A stretch of DNA of 64,000 bases from Sympetrum striolatum. Taxonomy: Eukaryota > Arthropoda > Insecta > Odonata > Libellulidae. Position numbers and translations under genes: made by a program. Below are positions 32,885-46,436 of this stretch, piece after piece. Where the stretch lies: contig OX388344.1 in the NCBI GenBank assembly GCA_947579665.1, positions 13,758,346 to 13,822,345 of the forward strand. Direction: 5' to 3'. A model generated the notes under the pieces. That model did no database searches. It was not told the origin of the DNA and saw only the letters and a list, made by a program, of their open reading frames with translations. How positions within the stretch are numbered: the first letter of the stretch is position 1; each line of letters opens with the position of its first letter.

Positions 32885-35540
32885 TGGATAGATTGCAAAA
32901 GTACAATAGGCTTATAGAAGAGTAACCGAGGAATTCCTGAAACATTCATGTTTCAAGTTATTTGGCCTTTCCTCCACTAGGAAAATATTCCTCTAGTCTC
33001 CTTCAGCGAATGCATAATTTATCAAAAGGATGAGAATATAAAACAAAATACATTTGCTTCTATTGTTTCCCGAACATCAACTGCCCTAAAATAGTAAGGA
33101 AAATCAACTTGCTTCTCCAGCGGAAAAAATCCAAAATTTTAGTCTAAATAAATTAATAAAAGTAAATTATGATAAATTATGTCCATAAATATAATGCGAG
33201 GCATAGATAAGCTTAAATAAAAGCTTAGTAGTTATGTTTATCTTCACATTCTTTTGCATGATAATTATGGAATTTACACACTATTCACCAATGATGCTAT
33301 AAAATATATCTTTGAATCAGATAGCGTTAATAAGTACGCACTTGCAAACCGGCTTTTGCTAAACAAAGGATATTCAATTTCCACGATGAAAGAAGATCAA
33401 AGGATAAAACTGCGATGTATGTAATCATTTGCTTACCATTCTTATCTGTTAGATTACTATTTCAACATCTCCGCATATAAATTAAAGTAAACTTCAAGTG
33501 TAATTAGAGGAGGCGACTTTTATCTTAATCGCAGAACTAACCTTGGTTTCGATACTCTATTACACTCATGAAATGAGAAATAATTATCAATGGTAATTGG
33601 AAGTACAATAATGTTAGCATTCATTGCCAATGATATGATATAGAATGTTGTAATAATTATCTGAATTATTTCTGAAAAGAAAAAAATAATAAACGAGAGT
33701 AAATTATCATATTGGGTACGTGGCCCTAAAATCAACAAGATGAAAAGAGAAATTGTTAGAGAGATAAGTCGGTAAGATTGAGTATAAGTAAGATTGAAAG
33801 AAGGATATGATAAAGGAGCAAACTAGATAATATACCTCCTAGGAATTTATATGAAATTCGCTGTCAGGTGCTATTTTTGACAACCTGTAAGCAATAAATA
33901 TCCTAGCCCTTATTGTGATATTTAATAAAATTATAAATAATTGATTCAAGTGATACTTGGTGGAACTTATTCGTGTATAATTCTAAAGGAAAATAAAAAC
34001 TAACTATGTCTGCAGGTAAAATTTTACAATTTTAGTTATTACATTTTATACAGTTAATATAATTAATGAATATACGAGGTAAGTTTTGTTTTTTCATTGG
34101 AATTGAAAGCAAAAATCACTTTTGTGAAGACTTAATTTGATCTAGCTCTAGACTCAAAGAGTTCTATTAGTTTTCATACTTTATATATCTCAATTTGGAA
34201 GTGCATCACTCAAGAGATGCGCTTCAAAGTATCATCGCCAGTAAATTGTGGTAAATCAGTGAAAGAGTCGTGAAATGTGTGCAATATATAGTGGACATTT
34301 TGGGAGATTAACGTTTCGACAAGCTCATGTGAAGGTAGTTATGCGAGGATTCCCGGTTTGGACTCCACGAAAAGGCTGGGCTGCTAACCGAGAATTGTTT
34401 TGACCCCAATAAAAACATTAAAGAAACGAATGGATAATTATTTTGTATTTCCCTACGACAATTCACCCAAAAGATAAGTCTTTCACTAGCGTACGCAGGA
34501 CTTCCTTTTACAGATGCGTGACGGTGATTCTCTTAGTTTTGAATATTTTCGGGAATTTGAAGATGTATGATATGAATCTGCATTGAACTTGTCAATCCTT
34601 TTGTTTTGAATGAATTGTCTAGCGTCTTTGAACTACTTAGGGAAAAGAAGAATCTACAACACCCATCTGAATAAATAGATTATCAAAACTGGGTAAATGA
34701 AAACGAAAATATTTCAAAACATTACAACTAAAAATGTCCACAAATTTTCTCAAGTTGTATAATCAATCGATTCGACCGAGATGTTGTGGAAAGACATCAT
34801 CGAAAATAGATTTTTACTTTTCCACAAAAATCTACTTTCAATTTCTCAAGTTGTATCATTTACATTTTGAAATATATATTTGTGATGGTTTAAGTCTTGG
34901 TAACACCTCCAGTACAGCGTGTACGTCTATTTGAATATAACAACTTTAAGCTTAAAAGTATGAACAATGAAGAAAAGAGATAACGAATCGACTTAAATAG
35001 GAAATGTCTTAAAAAATTAAGATTTCCCGGACACAAATCTTCCAGATAACTTCCCCTGAAATTCATTAATATTCTTTCTAGTTTAGTGACCGTGGATTCC
35101 AGGCAATAAGATTAAATTGGAGAGATAGAGAAAATCACTCGAATTTCTAAGAAATCTAATGTAAGCCATTGGCCCTGAAGAGTGGAGGCCTTTCTGGGCC
35201 TTCGTCGAGGCCATTTGGGCATTTTCGATAAACAAATTTAAATCATATTATCAGCGAATCTCGTCCACTAAGCCAGGCGAATTATTTACTAAGTAGCCTT
35301 ATTAAGAGATTAATTTGTAATTTAATGTAAAAATACGCCACTGGGGGGCAGCTAATGGCTTTATTTGGCGGCATATATTATGAATAAAGTGGCTGCACAG
35401 ACCATGATAAGTACGGTGTATGAATTTGGGAGGGTTTCGCATGACGACAAGCGAGGGAAATAGCTGCAATTTTAAATTATTGCGTCGGGTATTCACAAAT
35501 ATTCGTGATCGTACTCATTGCACCTTTCTGATATAAAAGT
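32885..35540. other. AT-rich intergenic stretch
   Basis: Contains the second copy of the 25-bp dispersed motif (33943-33968) and no gene that I can support. Confidence 0.5.
33943..33968. repeat. dispersed motif, second copy
   Basis: GATTCAAGTGATACTTGGTG plus GAACTT matches the sequence at 7011-7035. It sits just after an AATAAAATTATAAATAA stretch, as if at the end of an old retroelement. Confidence 0.5.
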
Positions 35541-35544
35541 TCAC

Positions 35545-35900
35545 ATAAGCTTGAAGCACTGGGCAATTACAGAAGGTACAACGAAAGGCGATACGCTTTG
35601 CAAAGAACTGCTACGATAAGGCGTTACTCAGATGATCCAGGACGCGGGATGGGAATCATTAGAAGACATAATACAACCGAAACATATTTACTAAATAAGT
35701 TCAGAGAAAGTACAGAAGAAGTGACTGATACAATGCGACCTCTCTGCTGTTCTAGGAAGATCAAAATAGATACTAGAAAGAATTAATTCAAGAATCCATT
35801 TATTCCGCGAGTGATAAGGGAAAGCAATTGATTAGGGAAATCATGATCTTGCACTCCCTTCCTTACGTCGAAAGGCGGGTTCTTACATAGACGACAGTGC
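35545..35900 (+). mobile_element. plus-strand LINE family, copy 3
   Basis: The reverse transcriptase C-terminus is recognisable across frames: GTACAACGAAAGGCGATACG corresponds to VQRKAIRF, GCGGGATGGGAATCATTAGA to GWESL, and CCATTTATTCCGCGAGTGAT to FIPRVI. The last shows that this copy keeps an arginine codon where copies 1 and 2 have TGA. Several indels break the frame. The 3' UTR hairpin survives as CCTTACGTCGAAAGGCGGG. Confidence 0.75.
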
Positions 35901-35904
35901 ATAA

Positions 35905-38900
35905 GATTTACAAACACTCATAGCAGAGGATAGGTAACAAAAGAGAGATTTGAAGGAAATACACTTTGACTTTCGAAAATCAAAGCGTGTTTAGGTGTGG
36001 GGAATGGGATTATATTCGTGCATTTGTAGGCTTACTTTAGGCGGAGATAGCTAAGGTAATCTAAGAAACCTTCAATTGACATGCTTTGGAATGCCCCTTC
36101 AAGGAGGTGTTTTTGTCGCCCCATCCATCCGAGCGCAGCATTTCCTATATGCTTTCACTGATTCGATTGAATCTAAATAATCTTGGTGTTACGATTTATT
36201 TTTTTGTTGTAAAATTTCTCTAACAAAATATTAAATTTTGTATTTTAATTTGAGTAAAAACGCTTTCAAGGGGCTCCGGTATTATAAAGGAGAGATTATG
36301 TGCAGTGGATAAGCGAAACAAAGTAACTTGAAGAAGGGCACTTTTGACATGGAAACGGGTACTGGCAAACCAAACGTTTCCTCAATGAGTGCACTGAAAA
36401 AGAAATGTTTCCCACCCCCGATCAGCCTTTTCCACCACTGCGCAGTTCGCAGAGACGCCACTAGATGTCAGGCGGGGCATCATCCACGAGGTATTGCTTA
36501 AACGAACTGATACTGTATTCTCCCATTTGAGCATCAATTTTAAGGGAACTTATTTTTGTATACACAAAGGGTATCTTACATCACTCGTATATTTAATAGA
36601 ATAGAAATGGGAATTCGCTGAACATTACTAGATGATTTTCCAAACACGATGACAAATGTTTAAGTTCAGAAACAAATTGAGGTTAAACTTGTTTTAATTC
36701 TTTTCTAATATGAATTAAATGTATCTGATCCTCGCTGTAGCTGAAAATTCCGCCTTTTCCAATTGCTAACGCGATGCTTCCTGAAACACCATTTAGTTAA
36801 CTTTAAAAGAAAAGAAGTTTCTGGTAAAAGGTTTCGGAGTTAAATAACGAATTGCAAACTGAATTAAAATATACGAAGGAGATAAAATAAGGCGCAGCTC
36901 TTGAATATACTTTCAAACTCAAATACCATTTGGTAAAATTACACAACAAAATAATGAAAATGGAAGTTCGGAATTCGTCACACAGAACGATGATTCCGCC
37001 TACACCGATGCACTTTTAATGATCATTGTATTCGCAGAAAGGATATTGGCGAGAACGTCGTCTGCACACAATATTAGGAGTCCTTTTTAGCATTAAAATT
37101 AGAGCAGAAACTGAACTGTGAGACCAAAGCCGAGACGAATATTACAATCCAAGAGCAGCATCCGGTTTATTGCAGCAAACTGACGCGTGAGAAATATTTT
37201 GGAGAAATTCTTTCTCCGATTGCTTATAAAGAGACATTTACAGTGGCCTTGGACGTGAATTGCATCTTCCAAATGGGGGATCTGAACGAAGAGGTTGAGT
37301 CAACGCATCTTATCACATCTGTTTACAGAGCAACGATTGTAAGTCCATTGAAAGCTATCTGATGGCAGAGGTCCTCAAAGCTAATTATAGCGCTCCTCAT
37401 TCCAAATAGTCCCAATGAGGTGAGGGATAGCCAAATTGTTGGACTTGAGAGCTTCTGGTATTCAAAACTATGAGATGCTGATGGACTGGTGAAATTAGTT
37501 AAACGTCATCGATGACGCTGTGAAATCCGAAATGTTCGTCTAGTTAATGAATATTTAGGAATCCGCATCCAAATCTATTGAAACGGAAATGAAACATTTT
37601 AAAAACAGAGAAATCTTAAATCTAAAAGAAAGTTATGAATACGAGGATATAATAAATACATAAATAAGAGAGTTGTCTGAAAAATTGTCATCACCAAAAA
37701 TTGATTTAATTAACACTGTTCGCAGATTTTTCTTAAGTTGGTACAACTGTGATAAGCCACTTTGTAGAATTGGATATCCGGCAATCGAAGATTTTGTTAA
37801 TAACAGCAATGAGTGATACCTTTCAACACGGATGAATTTGAGTTCTTTGTAAATAACTTTTGTCACCAAATAAATTTAATTCGAAGAGTACTAAGTTTAT
37901 TCCATAAATACTATCTCAAATAAGAAAGAGCTGAGTTTAAACGTGGCCGTACGAACCTCAAAAATGGATGTTCAAAAGATGGCAAAACATCAGAAATATT
38001 AGCCTGTGAACAGCCGTTGAAGCATTTACACAAATACGACACTGAATTTGTGCTGCCATTCAGCTTCATTGGCCGGAGACTTCAGTGTTTTGTGAGTCTC
38101 GAGGCCTTTTGTTTATTAACTAACTTATAGACGGTAGAATAATTACCGGAGAGTAATGTTCAAATCTAATAACCAAATTGGACGAAAGATTCGAGAAAAA
38201 AATCCTAGAGTGAAGAAGTAATTAATCATCTTTCATCAAGAAAATGCAATTCCTGGTTACATGTTTTTCCCAGAAGAGACTTCAAGGTGAAAAATTAACA
38301 TAATTTTGAAATAAGTGATTTTTTTCTCAATATTAGACCGAATCCTTCTGCAGAAATTCACCTTTCTGTGCCAAACGACTTGATATGCAAAACAAAGAAA
38401 CATTGCTCAAAAATGAATAAAATACCGATGTTCGCAGAGGCAAAAATTAAACGTGAATTAATCGAGGACATTAGTTGTACTGTAAAGAAACCTATTACCT
38501 CATTTTGACTTGTCTATTTATTTTCCTTCAACGAGAAAAGTATAATAAACTGCACATAAAAAGTTATTCACGAATAACACGATTTTTTTTTCCTTAACAA
38601 AAATTTCTCTGGACAAAATTCTCCCGTCTATAGCTAAAACAGGGCAGTTCGCAATATCTTTCCTTTCCTCAATGACTCATGTATCACTCCCTTAAAGAAA
38701 GATCACATTTGAATCAGAAGATCGAAGATGTGAGAAACATTTTGGTAGGAGGCACGCGGAAGTGGTGAGCACTAAGGACATTGGAAACAATTCCGGGGAA
38801 ATGCAGAGTATATTGATTTCACCTTCTAACGAGAGAGTTAAAAAGCCGTTTCCTGCTAAAATCCAATCTGTCTCCCCTAACGTAATTCACAATTCTTTGA

Positions 38901-39595
38901 AAGGACGACGCCCTTCACATTAGAATAAGTTTCGGTTATTCGAGATTTTGCAATTTCGCCTTCTAATTGACCGAGTGATTGGCGAGACTTCATGGACACT
39001 TGGACGTTGTCTAATTCTTCAGCAGCCGCTCGCTTAGGTCCTAATTTTCTACGCGACCTCAGAATTTTTAGCGAGCACTTACAGACATCAATGGGAGTTG
39101 CGAAACCCTGCGTGCGAGTCGATATCCTGAATTACGCAAATCAACGACGACCAAAAACGGTTGGATATTCCTCGAAGATCGTCATTCGCGGATTTCGAGA
39201 GAAGGACTCTCTCGGAAGAGATCAACCCTTCGCAAAATCAAAGAACGGACGTAAATAAAAAGTCTGCCCTATGTTTTAACATAACGGTTACCCTTGTGAA
39301 TATTCACTTCCCAGCATTATGGAATCTTTGGCAAATAAATTCGAAAGACTACAAAGATTGTAAAATCTGTACTACTTTACGGATGACTTATGACAATAAA
39401 TACATTAATAATTTTTCAGAACGTTTTTTTGCAAGGATAATAATAAATTACTAGCTCTAGGATTGAAAAGGTGATATTTTACACTTTAAAAAGGAAGTAC
39501 ACCGAGTTTATTACCATAGAATTGGCGTGTAATCCCAATTTATCAACTAGAATAAAGGTAATTTACAATAGCCTAGAGTGGAATCCTTAAAAATA
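35905..39595. other. AT-rich intergenic stretch
   Basis: No gene is recognised. A CTCF-like motif is noted at 36454-36475. Confidence 0.5.
36454..36475. promoter_or_regulatory. CTCF-like motif
   Basis: GACGCCACTAGATGTCAGG sits in a local GC-rich patch and approaches the conserved CTCF core CCAC.AGGTGGCA with two changes. A single site found by eye is weak evidence. Confidence 0.2.
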
Positions 39596-39597
39596 TG

Positions 39598-39768
39598 ATC
39601 GAAGAATTGTTAAATAAAAAAAAGTTTTAAAAAGTACAAAAGAACTTTAACTTTCAAGTTACTTTGCAACACAGTACAGTTATAGTGTACAGTTTACAAG
39701 TTACTTTCGTGTTACAGTTTAAAGTTTACTTAGCTGTTTTTAAATGTTTTATTTAACAGTTCTTCGAT
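39598..39768. repeat. 171-bp foldback element (MITE-like)
   Basis: The outer arms ATCGAAGAATTGTTAAATAA (from 39598) and the reverse complement of TTATTTAACAGTTCTTCGAT (ending 39768) match with one difference. Pairing continues inward with gaps for most of the length. The centre also contains a direct repeat (CAAGTTACTTT... at about 39654 and 39697). No coding capacity. Structure fits a small non-autonomous foldback transposon. Confidence 0.75.
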
Positions 39769-39769
39769 T

Positions 39770-41290
39770 ATGTCGGAACTCCGGCCTCCTCCGTGAATTT
39801 TAACTTAAAATATGAACTCGTCATGTAAACACAAAAAATATTCTGAAACCAGCTGCTTGTAAAATGGTCCAGATGTAATTTTACGGAAAATGTTGCAAAT
39901 GAATAAAATACGAATCACTCATTCCATTTCATTCTGCTGAGTCGTGTGACAGTATTCCAAAAGATGATGTTTATTCAATACTGATACTATGACGAACGTT
40001 CCAAGGACTTGTCCATGGAATGGGTCTCCGTGCGTTGGGCGACCCACGTTCTTTTGGAGTTTGTGCGAAGGACGGAGGCGATTTAATTATCGACTAAACT
40101 CAGCAAACACTCCGTGTGCACGAAATGAAGGAATTCCACATTATGAGAGAATTGCAAAAAAAAACCGGAAATGCTTTAATTGAGATATACTATTTCATTT
40201 TAGAGGTAAATATTTACCCCCGATGACTAAAGCAATTTAATTTCGAGAGAAAAATTCTGCAAAACATCCGGAGAAAACGAGAAGTGTACTTTCAAGATGA
40301 TCGCAGTTCGAATCATTTATTTAACCTAAACGTTGCAATTTGGTATAGTTACCAGTTGGCAACGGTTGCGGGGGATATAACAATACAATCTGTCTTGCCT
40401 AAATCTGGAGTGTTTCGTAGATAAAGGAGAAGTTTCAAGCGTCGACATATTTAGCCAGAAAGATGAAGAAGTACGTGCCTGAGCAAGGAATTCGTGTTAT
40501 GCGAACGCGAGACGAGATCTCTCTCGAAAGAAGCTAAGCTGAGATTTGACGGACAAAAAAGAGTGTAAAAGAAAGAAATTTGCGCGTAACAAAGCAAAAA
40601 AGGCTAATCTTTTGCAATTTGAGAAAAATATATGAAGTCTTTAAAGAGAAAATGCTAATGTACAGATTGGATTCTCCAAGTTTGTGGATTTGTGGCCTCC
40701 CGAGTGTGTGTTGGCTGGTGCACCTGGCATACGCACCATATGTGTCTGCATAATCCACCAGAATTCCAGTATCCCGGGGCTGGATTAGAGCAAATGAAGT
40801 CAGAGAGCAGAGATTCACTGTTTAATAATTATCGACCAACCTGAAACCGAGTCTGACGCTCTCTCCTGCCTACAGATCTTCAAAAAGAAGCTGAACTCAA
40901 AGTGCATAAAAGATCACCATGGATAAGACCTCGAGTCAGGAGCCATGATCAAAAGTATTCCGTCAGGAAGTGAGCAATATTCGGTCGGCTCGGTTCACAC
41001 AAATAATTGTCGGGACTGCCTGGAGTTCTCACTCTGCGGCAATCCAGCAAAAATGACCTTAATGCGTGATTACTCAGAAAAACTGCCATAAGAAGACACC
41101 GATAACGTCGAGTCGGGAAAACAGTACCGATGAAGCTCGTTTCAGGCAACGGACTGGAGAAAATCGTTTTGCCGGTCATGGATGGAGAGCGAGGCATTCG
41201 CTGAGAATGTCATGAAAACAAGGAAACATGATTACATTGCTCGAATGCAAACTACATTCTATTTGAATAAAAAAACAATCTGAGATTACG
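39770..41290. other. intergenic stretch
   Basis: Nothing recognisable. Confidence 0.5.
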
Positions 41291-41295
41291 TGAAG

Positions 41296-41528
41296 TTGAT
41301 GCAGTGTTTTCGGAGAATATTTCATTTATTCATCAAGATACTGTGCAAGACGTCCAATTGTGTAACAACCAAGCTACAATACATCCACTTGGGTGTAACA
41401 GCTGGAAAACCGGCGATGAAGTCACACCTTTCAATATCGTTATTATTTCAGATTGGATGGACGATAACGTATCAATGTCTTATACCTTTCAAAGGAAACC
41501 TTCATTCGAAGAAGGGTTCGTAATCTAA
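41296..41528 (+). pseudogene. fragment of a repeat-borne ORF (QATIHP...ISD...TFQ type)
   Basis: A plus-strand frame reads NNQATIHPLGCNSW, then FNIVIISDWMDDNVSMSYTFQ, and ends at 41528. The arrangement Q.T.HP, an ISD block and a closing TFQ recalls a conserved segment found in many uncharacterised, repetitive arthropod ORFs. I recognise this only as a pattern. The piece is too short to be a gene; it is probably part of a decayed transposable element next to the LINE at 42 kb. Confidence 0.35.
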
Positions 41529-41639
41529 TTAATAAGTGGCGAACGGAAAGGGTAAAGAGAATTAAAGGGTCGGTAGAGAGTAAAAATAGGTGAAAAGTGG
41601 ATGGAAGAATAAGCGTGCTGAGATCAGTGTGTACCAATG

Positions 41640-42025
41640 TGCGGCGCGGCGCCGCGATTTTTTCTTTCTTAAATGAAATATTACCCTCACCAACTTTTTT
41701 TAATTTGTAGAGGAGGGTTGTATGTAAAACATATAAAAATTTAGAAAAATCGAAGGGGTACACCGTGAAAAATCGATTTGAAATTTTTAAATTGTTATAA
41801 ATTTTATCAAATTGTTTAAATTTTTCACATTACACATTTTCTACATTTATCTTATCTAACACAATACCTTTAAATTAAGCTATATCGGGTATTTTTATCT
41901 TCCATATTACCGGAGATATGGCTTCGAATGAGAAGGCACTTTTGTAAAATTTCAATTTTTAAACATTGCAATATTTCGTAAAAATTTGCGTAAATTACAA
42001 AACGGTTCGGGGGTTTCCAATTTGT
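41640..42025. repeat. AT-rich repeat block starting with a GC palindrome
   Basis: CGCGGCGCCGCG at 41645-41656 is a perfect 12-bp palindrome inside GTGCGGCGCGGCGCCGCGA, in otherwise AT-rich DNA. Runs rich in AAATTTT follow, with a CCGGAGATATGG motif near 41910. The block ends where the minus-strand LINE frame begins. It may be the 3' UTR of that LINE or a separate element. Confidence 0.35.
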
Positions 42026-42027
42026 TA

Positions 42028-42456
42028 TCAAATCAAAGCGATTTGCCAAAAGTTGTCAAAATCGGTCACCTCAAGGGTCAATCTTGCAGATTTTCTTGTC
42101 GAATTGGCGTGGAATGACCCATATACATAAATTGGAGTGAGAAGTTCTCCAAGTAAAGCATTCCATTCCCTTACACCTCTATTGATAAAGACTAAAGAAT
42201 ATTTCACCACATCGGTTTTCTGATTACGCTCCTTTATTTTTAATCTGTGATCACAGCGTCCTCTATATTTTGAAGAATGAGTCGATTCCAGCATAGGATC
42301 AAAGATAAAGATAAAAACGAACGAAGCTGTTAACTGGAGTAACAGCATTTTGGTATTTTTAGAGCTGAAGATCTTCCCTCTGCTTTCTCCTTTTCCATTT
42401 GAATCGTTATTCAGTTGATATATATTCGAGAAGAACATGAGATGGCTTAAGCGCAA
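42028..42456 (-). mobile_element. third non-LTR retrotransposon type, C-terminal fragment, minus strand
   Basis: A 142-codon minus-strand frame contains RCDHRLKIKERNQKTDVVKY followed by SLVFINRGVREWNALLGELL. This matches the general end of CR1/Jockey-like reverse transcriptases (a YS.F.NR...EWN.LP-type motif). The stop is at 42028. Upstream parts of the element are missing. I assign the family by motif only. Confidence 0.6.
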
Positions 42457-42464
42457 AGCAAGTA

Positions 42465-45400
42465 AATGAAAATTTTAGATTTGGTGAAGTATTTTTCCTT
42501 TCATAATAATAATGATAATAATAAATCGTCTTTTTCATACGCCTTAATCAAGAAATAGCAGGAATATTAAACCAATAATACTCTGCATAAAATTAACATG
42601 AAAGTATGGCAATAATTATAATCACGAACGAAATCAGAACTTTGATGGCTTAAGAATCGAAATGTAATAATAAAATAACAAAAATCAAATTAATATCAAA
42701 CGGAAACGAAGTAGAAGAGTACAATCAATTTTGATAATTGGATCTTAAGGCATAAATAGTGAAGGTACGAATCACTTACACTTACACCAAGGAGTGGATG
42801 ATTCCAGCCAATTGGTTAACTTCATCAGCGAAATCGCGTCTTTAGTACAGGAATTGCGGAACATATTAATATTAGCACCTGACATATGACGTCAAGATTC
42901 ACGAAAACAATTTAATTACAAAAAAACTCTCGCAGGGGAAAAACCGAAGCTATTCTCGAGGAAAGATATACCGAGATAATCGTGGGATAGGAAAAACCCA
43001 TATAATGTGAGGAGGGAGACGTCTAGGCGCTTGACTTTCCATTGACATAAAATGATCCTCAACCTGAACTAGAGTATTCCTTTTCTTAACTTTTCGTGAC
43101 CTTTATGTTCGATAGGAGAGAGAGGTTTTTCTAATTATGTACATCGAGTGGGAGACATAAATTTTCCCGGCACTTCTTCGAAGACCTTGTTTAAAAATCT
43201 CGTTAACTGGAGTCATAACAACAAGGCTCATACAAATATGCCGAAGGTTATTTCAGCGGGAATTTTATATCGCTGTTTTAAGGAAAAGTACTGGCACAAT
43301 CTCAACCACTCGTAGGCAAATCCATCTCCTGAGGTCAGTTACATATTCGCCAAGAGTACGGGCGTAACCTAAACTCGGCCTTGCATTAGAGAGTGTCTCG
43401 ATCAAGGAGAAGCGGATCATAAAGGATAAATGACAGCTGAAACACAAGATTTTAACGACTGCATCGAATCGAGTTGGTAAATGTCACCCATCTTAAAATG
43501 AAGTCACGCTGACTATATCAAAGATGATGAGCGACATGAAACAATGATACAGATAGAAGGGAGCAACTATTAATGTAATTAATTCATTGGCTTGATTCAC
43601 CTGGTCAGTCAAAATACTTCGCTAAGGAAGAAAATGTAAACAAAAATCCTCCCTATGGATGAACGAAATTAACGTGGCAAAATGTACCACAGATATAACA
43701 AGGATGTTGCAAAGTAACGTTTTTGGCATGTGGTAAATAATGAGGAATGAAGCTTAAACCACACGAACGACTAATTCTCACATGCGTACGTTAAAGTACA
43801 ATGAATGGTGCAGCCTTCAACAAAAGATGACAAAATATTATACAAATTATAAATAGAAAAGTATGCATTTTTAAAGCGTGAGTATGAACTGACTATCAAG
43901 CGATCTATGGCAGGCTTCCAGGAAGTAAAATCCTATTAAATGGAGGGATTACTAACGATGGGATGTGACGGAAATGTCACTGTACTGGACTTTGCCGCTC
44001 GAATGAACCTTTGGATTCGATGCACCAAAACGGGCCGTCCTTCGCCAGCGATGAGAGATACTTCAAAACTACCCAGATACAAGAAACGTTGAATTTACAA
44101 AAATGCAAATATTTGCCAAGAGTATCCAAATTTTTACTAAGGGTTAAATAATTAAAGTTAAAGAAAGAGCGAGGATTTAAAAAATGCCAAAATACTCGTA
44201 CTTCAAAAAATTTTAGAAACCCTTTTTTCAGCCTCATTTAATTATTATGTTGACAGAATGATTCACTAGGCGATGATAAGAGACAACTGCAAGATGTTCG
44301 AGATGTCAGTGCATCTTACTGACATTAGCGTTTGCGTTGACACTAGATTAGCGTCAAATTCAAATTTTCATTCAGCAAAGACGAAAAAGTTAACCAAAAA
44401 TGATTTCTCAGTACAGGATATAAATAATTCACAGAATCCCTAATGAGCGGTGAATTTCTGATCAAAATGGGAAATAAATTTACAAGACTAAAAATTTTCT
44501 TATAATATAAAGCTATTTCCGAAAATGTAAAAATCAATGATTAGGTATGTAGACGGATTAGTTCTTCGCTTAGGGTTTAATTGTTTTTTAATCCTACGCA
44601 ATATTTCTGAAAATTCTTTCCATTGGTCAGTGAACACGTCTGAAGAGCCGAAGAAATTTCAATCGACCGTTTTCGAAGCTACGATGTCTTCCTTTAAAAT
44701 TGCAGCAAGATAAAATGTTGAAATATCGTTTTAGGTATTTCCGTTGAAGATTCTCCATTCATTTAATAGATTTTCAGAGTCATTTAATTAATTCCTACCA
44801 GGAAAATAACGCAAGAGATTCCTAAAATGTCAAGCACGATTATCATACACTGTAACTGTCACATCCCATCAACCAACTGTTACGTGGCTTGAGATTGGTC
44901 AATCCTGATGCTGGAAATACCCGCATAATTATTAAATGAATGCCCTTCAAAAAGATGCTTGGATTTCACTAAGACCTCCATAGTGAACAGCAAGACGTAT
45001 CAATCCTTAATACTGAAGTGTGTCATTTTTTTTGGTAATTCATTTCCACTTCAATAGATTTCATTTCTAAGATTTTTACATTCCAAATAAGGGAAGTTTA
45101 AATGCAATATCTTTTCTACCAATTGAAATTCATTTTAGAAGTACGCAGAATGGCTAAATCCCTTTGCGTTCCTTACAATAATTTAAGTAAGAGTATTAAG
45201 TATTACAATTGAACAACTGCACCTTTAAAATTTAAATTATACAATTGGGATAAATTGCAATATAATACATGTTTCCTCAATTGATGCTCGGAAATTTTAA
45301 GAATTTGAGAGTGTATCAGAAAAGAATACTAGGAAATTATTTGTTATTTTAGTAATATGTCCACAAAATATTGAACGTAAACCTGTAACTACTGAGACGT

Positions 45401-45955
45401 AATCCATTTCATTTCTCATTAGCTTAAATTCATTACTTAGTAAATGATAAGGCTTTTTTTAGTAACTAGGTAAAGGAGAGAATTTAACTGAAAGCAATAT
45501 TGTCATCCAACATGCAAACATAGACTTGAACGGTCTTCCGAAATACACATTTCAGATTTGATTATCACATATGAGATAAATCGTTAAACAATCCCAATTG
45601 GATATCAATGTAAATTATTTCAATGCCGAATATACTGTCAAAACTTTTAATATGCGTTAATTATTCTATAATATAAGAGATTATTTTTTATTTAAAGTCT
45701 TTCTACAATATTTTAAGAAGCCCAAAAATATTAATTAAATTTTCCATTATTATATTACGATATAATTACCGATTGCTTCCATTCTGTTCTGTTATCTTTT
45801 ATAAAACAGCTATCCTCTAAAAATCATTATTATATTTTTTCAATTGCAAACTGAAAAATAAGTCAAATAAATTAGTTTTATTCCGTATTCATATCTTCAA
45901 AAACGTTTTTTACATTCCTGAGAAAAGAATCCCTTTAAGATTAAGTATTGGGCAA
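42465..45955. other. AT-rich intergenic stretch
   Basis: Includes a small perfect hairpin (ATGTCAGT/ACTGACAT, about 44305-44327). No gene seen. Confidence 0.5.
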
Positions 45956-45960
45956 AAGCC

Positions 45961-46436
45961 TTGGACGCGATGAGCTCCGAATGTCATAATATGCAGCTCA
46001 TTTCTTTTTCCTTTCTTTTGACCCTAGGCTTGCATGGGGCGGAAGTGAAAGTGGTCCAAGCAATGTCGGAAGGTTGGCGACCCCAAGAGACTATGGACAC
46101 AGCCTTGGACGGACATTACCAACAGAGGAGGTGCCACGTTCATACTGACGAGGAAGTTGATGCTGAGTTTCCAAATACCAAAAAAAATCTTAAAACGTTT
46201 AGGTTACGAAGCACGCACGCAATTTGAATGGCAGATGGCTCTGGACATAGAAAGATATTAATCTGAAAAACTGAGTTGGAAAACAAACCCTTAATAATTA
46301 CATGCAGATTGCGAAGCGGTTTTGTGAAATTAGGTTCATTGCGCATGGGAAGTGCGTTTTTAGTTGGAAAGTATAACCTCGATTGCAGGAACTTTGAAGT
46401 TGCAGACATGAATGACTTCAAGATGAGGATCACGGG
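45961..46436 (+). pseudogene. coding-like block of unknown origin ending in a splice donor
   Basis: GC content rises here. One plus-strand frame (45961-46227, 88 codons) reads through GLHGAEVKVVQAMSEGWRPQ. A second frame begins at the ATG at 46228, is interrupted by one TGA (46264-46266), and continues through RLRSGFVKLGSLRMGSAFLV and MNDFKMRITG. It ends at ACGG|GTAAGT near 46434, a consensus donor. The minus strand is also open (46140-46433). I recognise no domain. It could be a decayed gene, a domesticated fragment, or an exon of the gene predicted around 48.9 kb (unlikely, since it lies upstream of that promoter). Confidence 0.3.
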
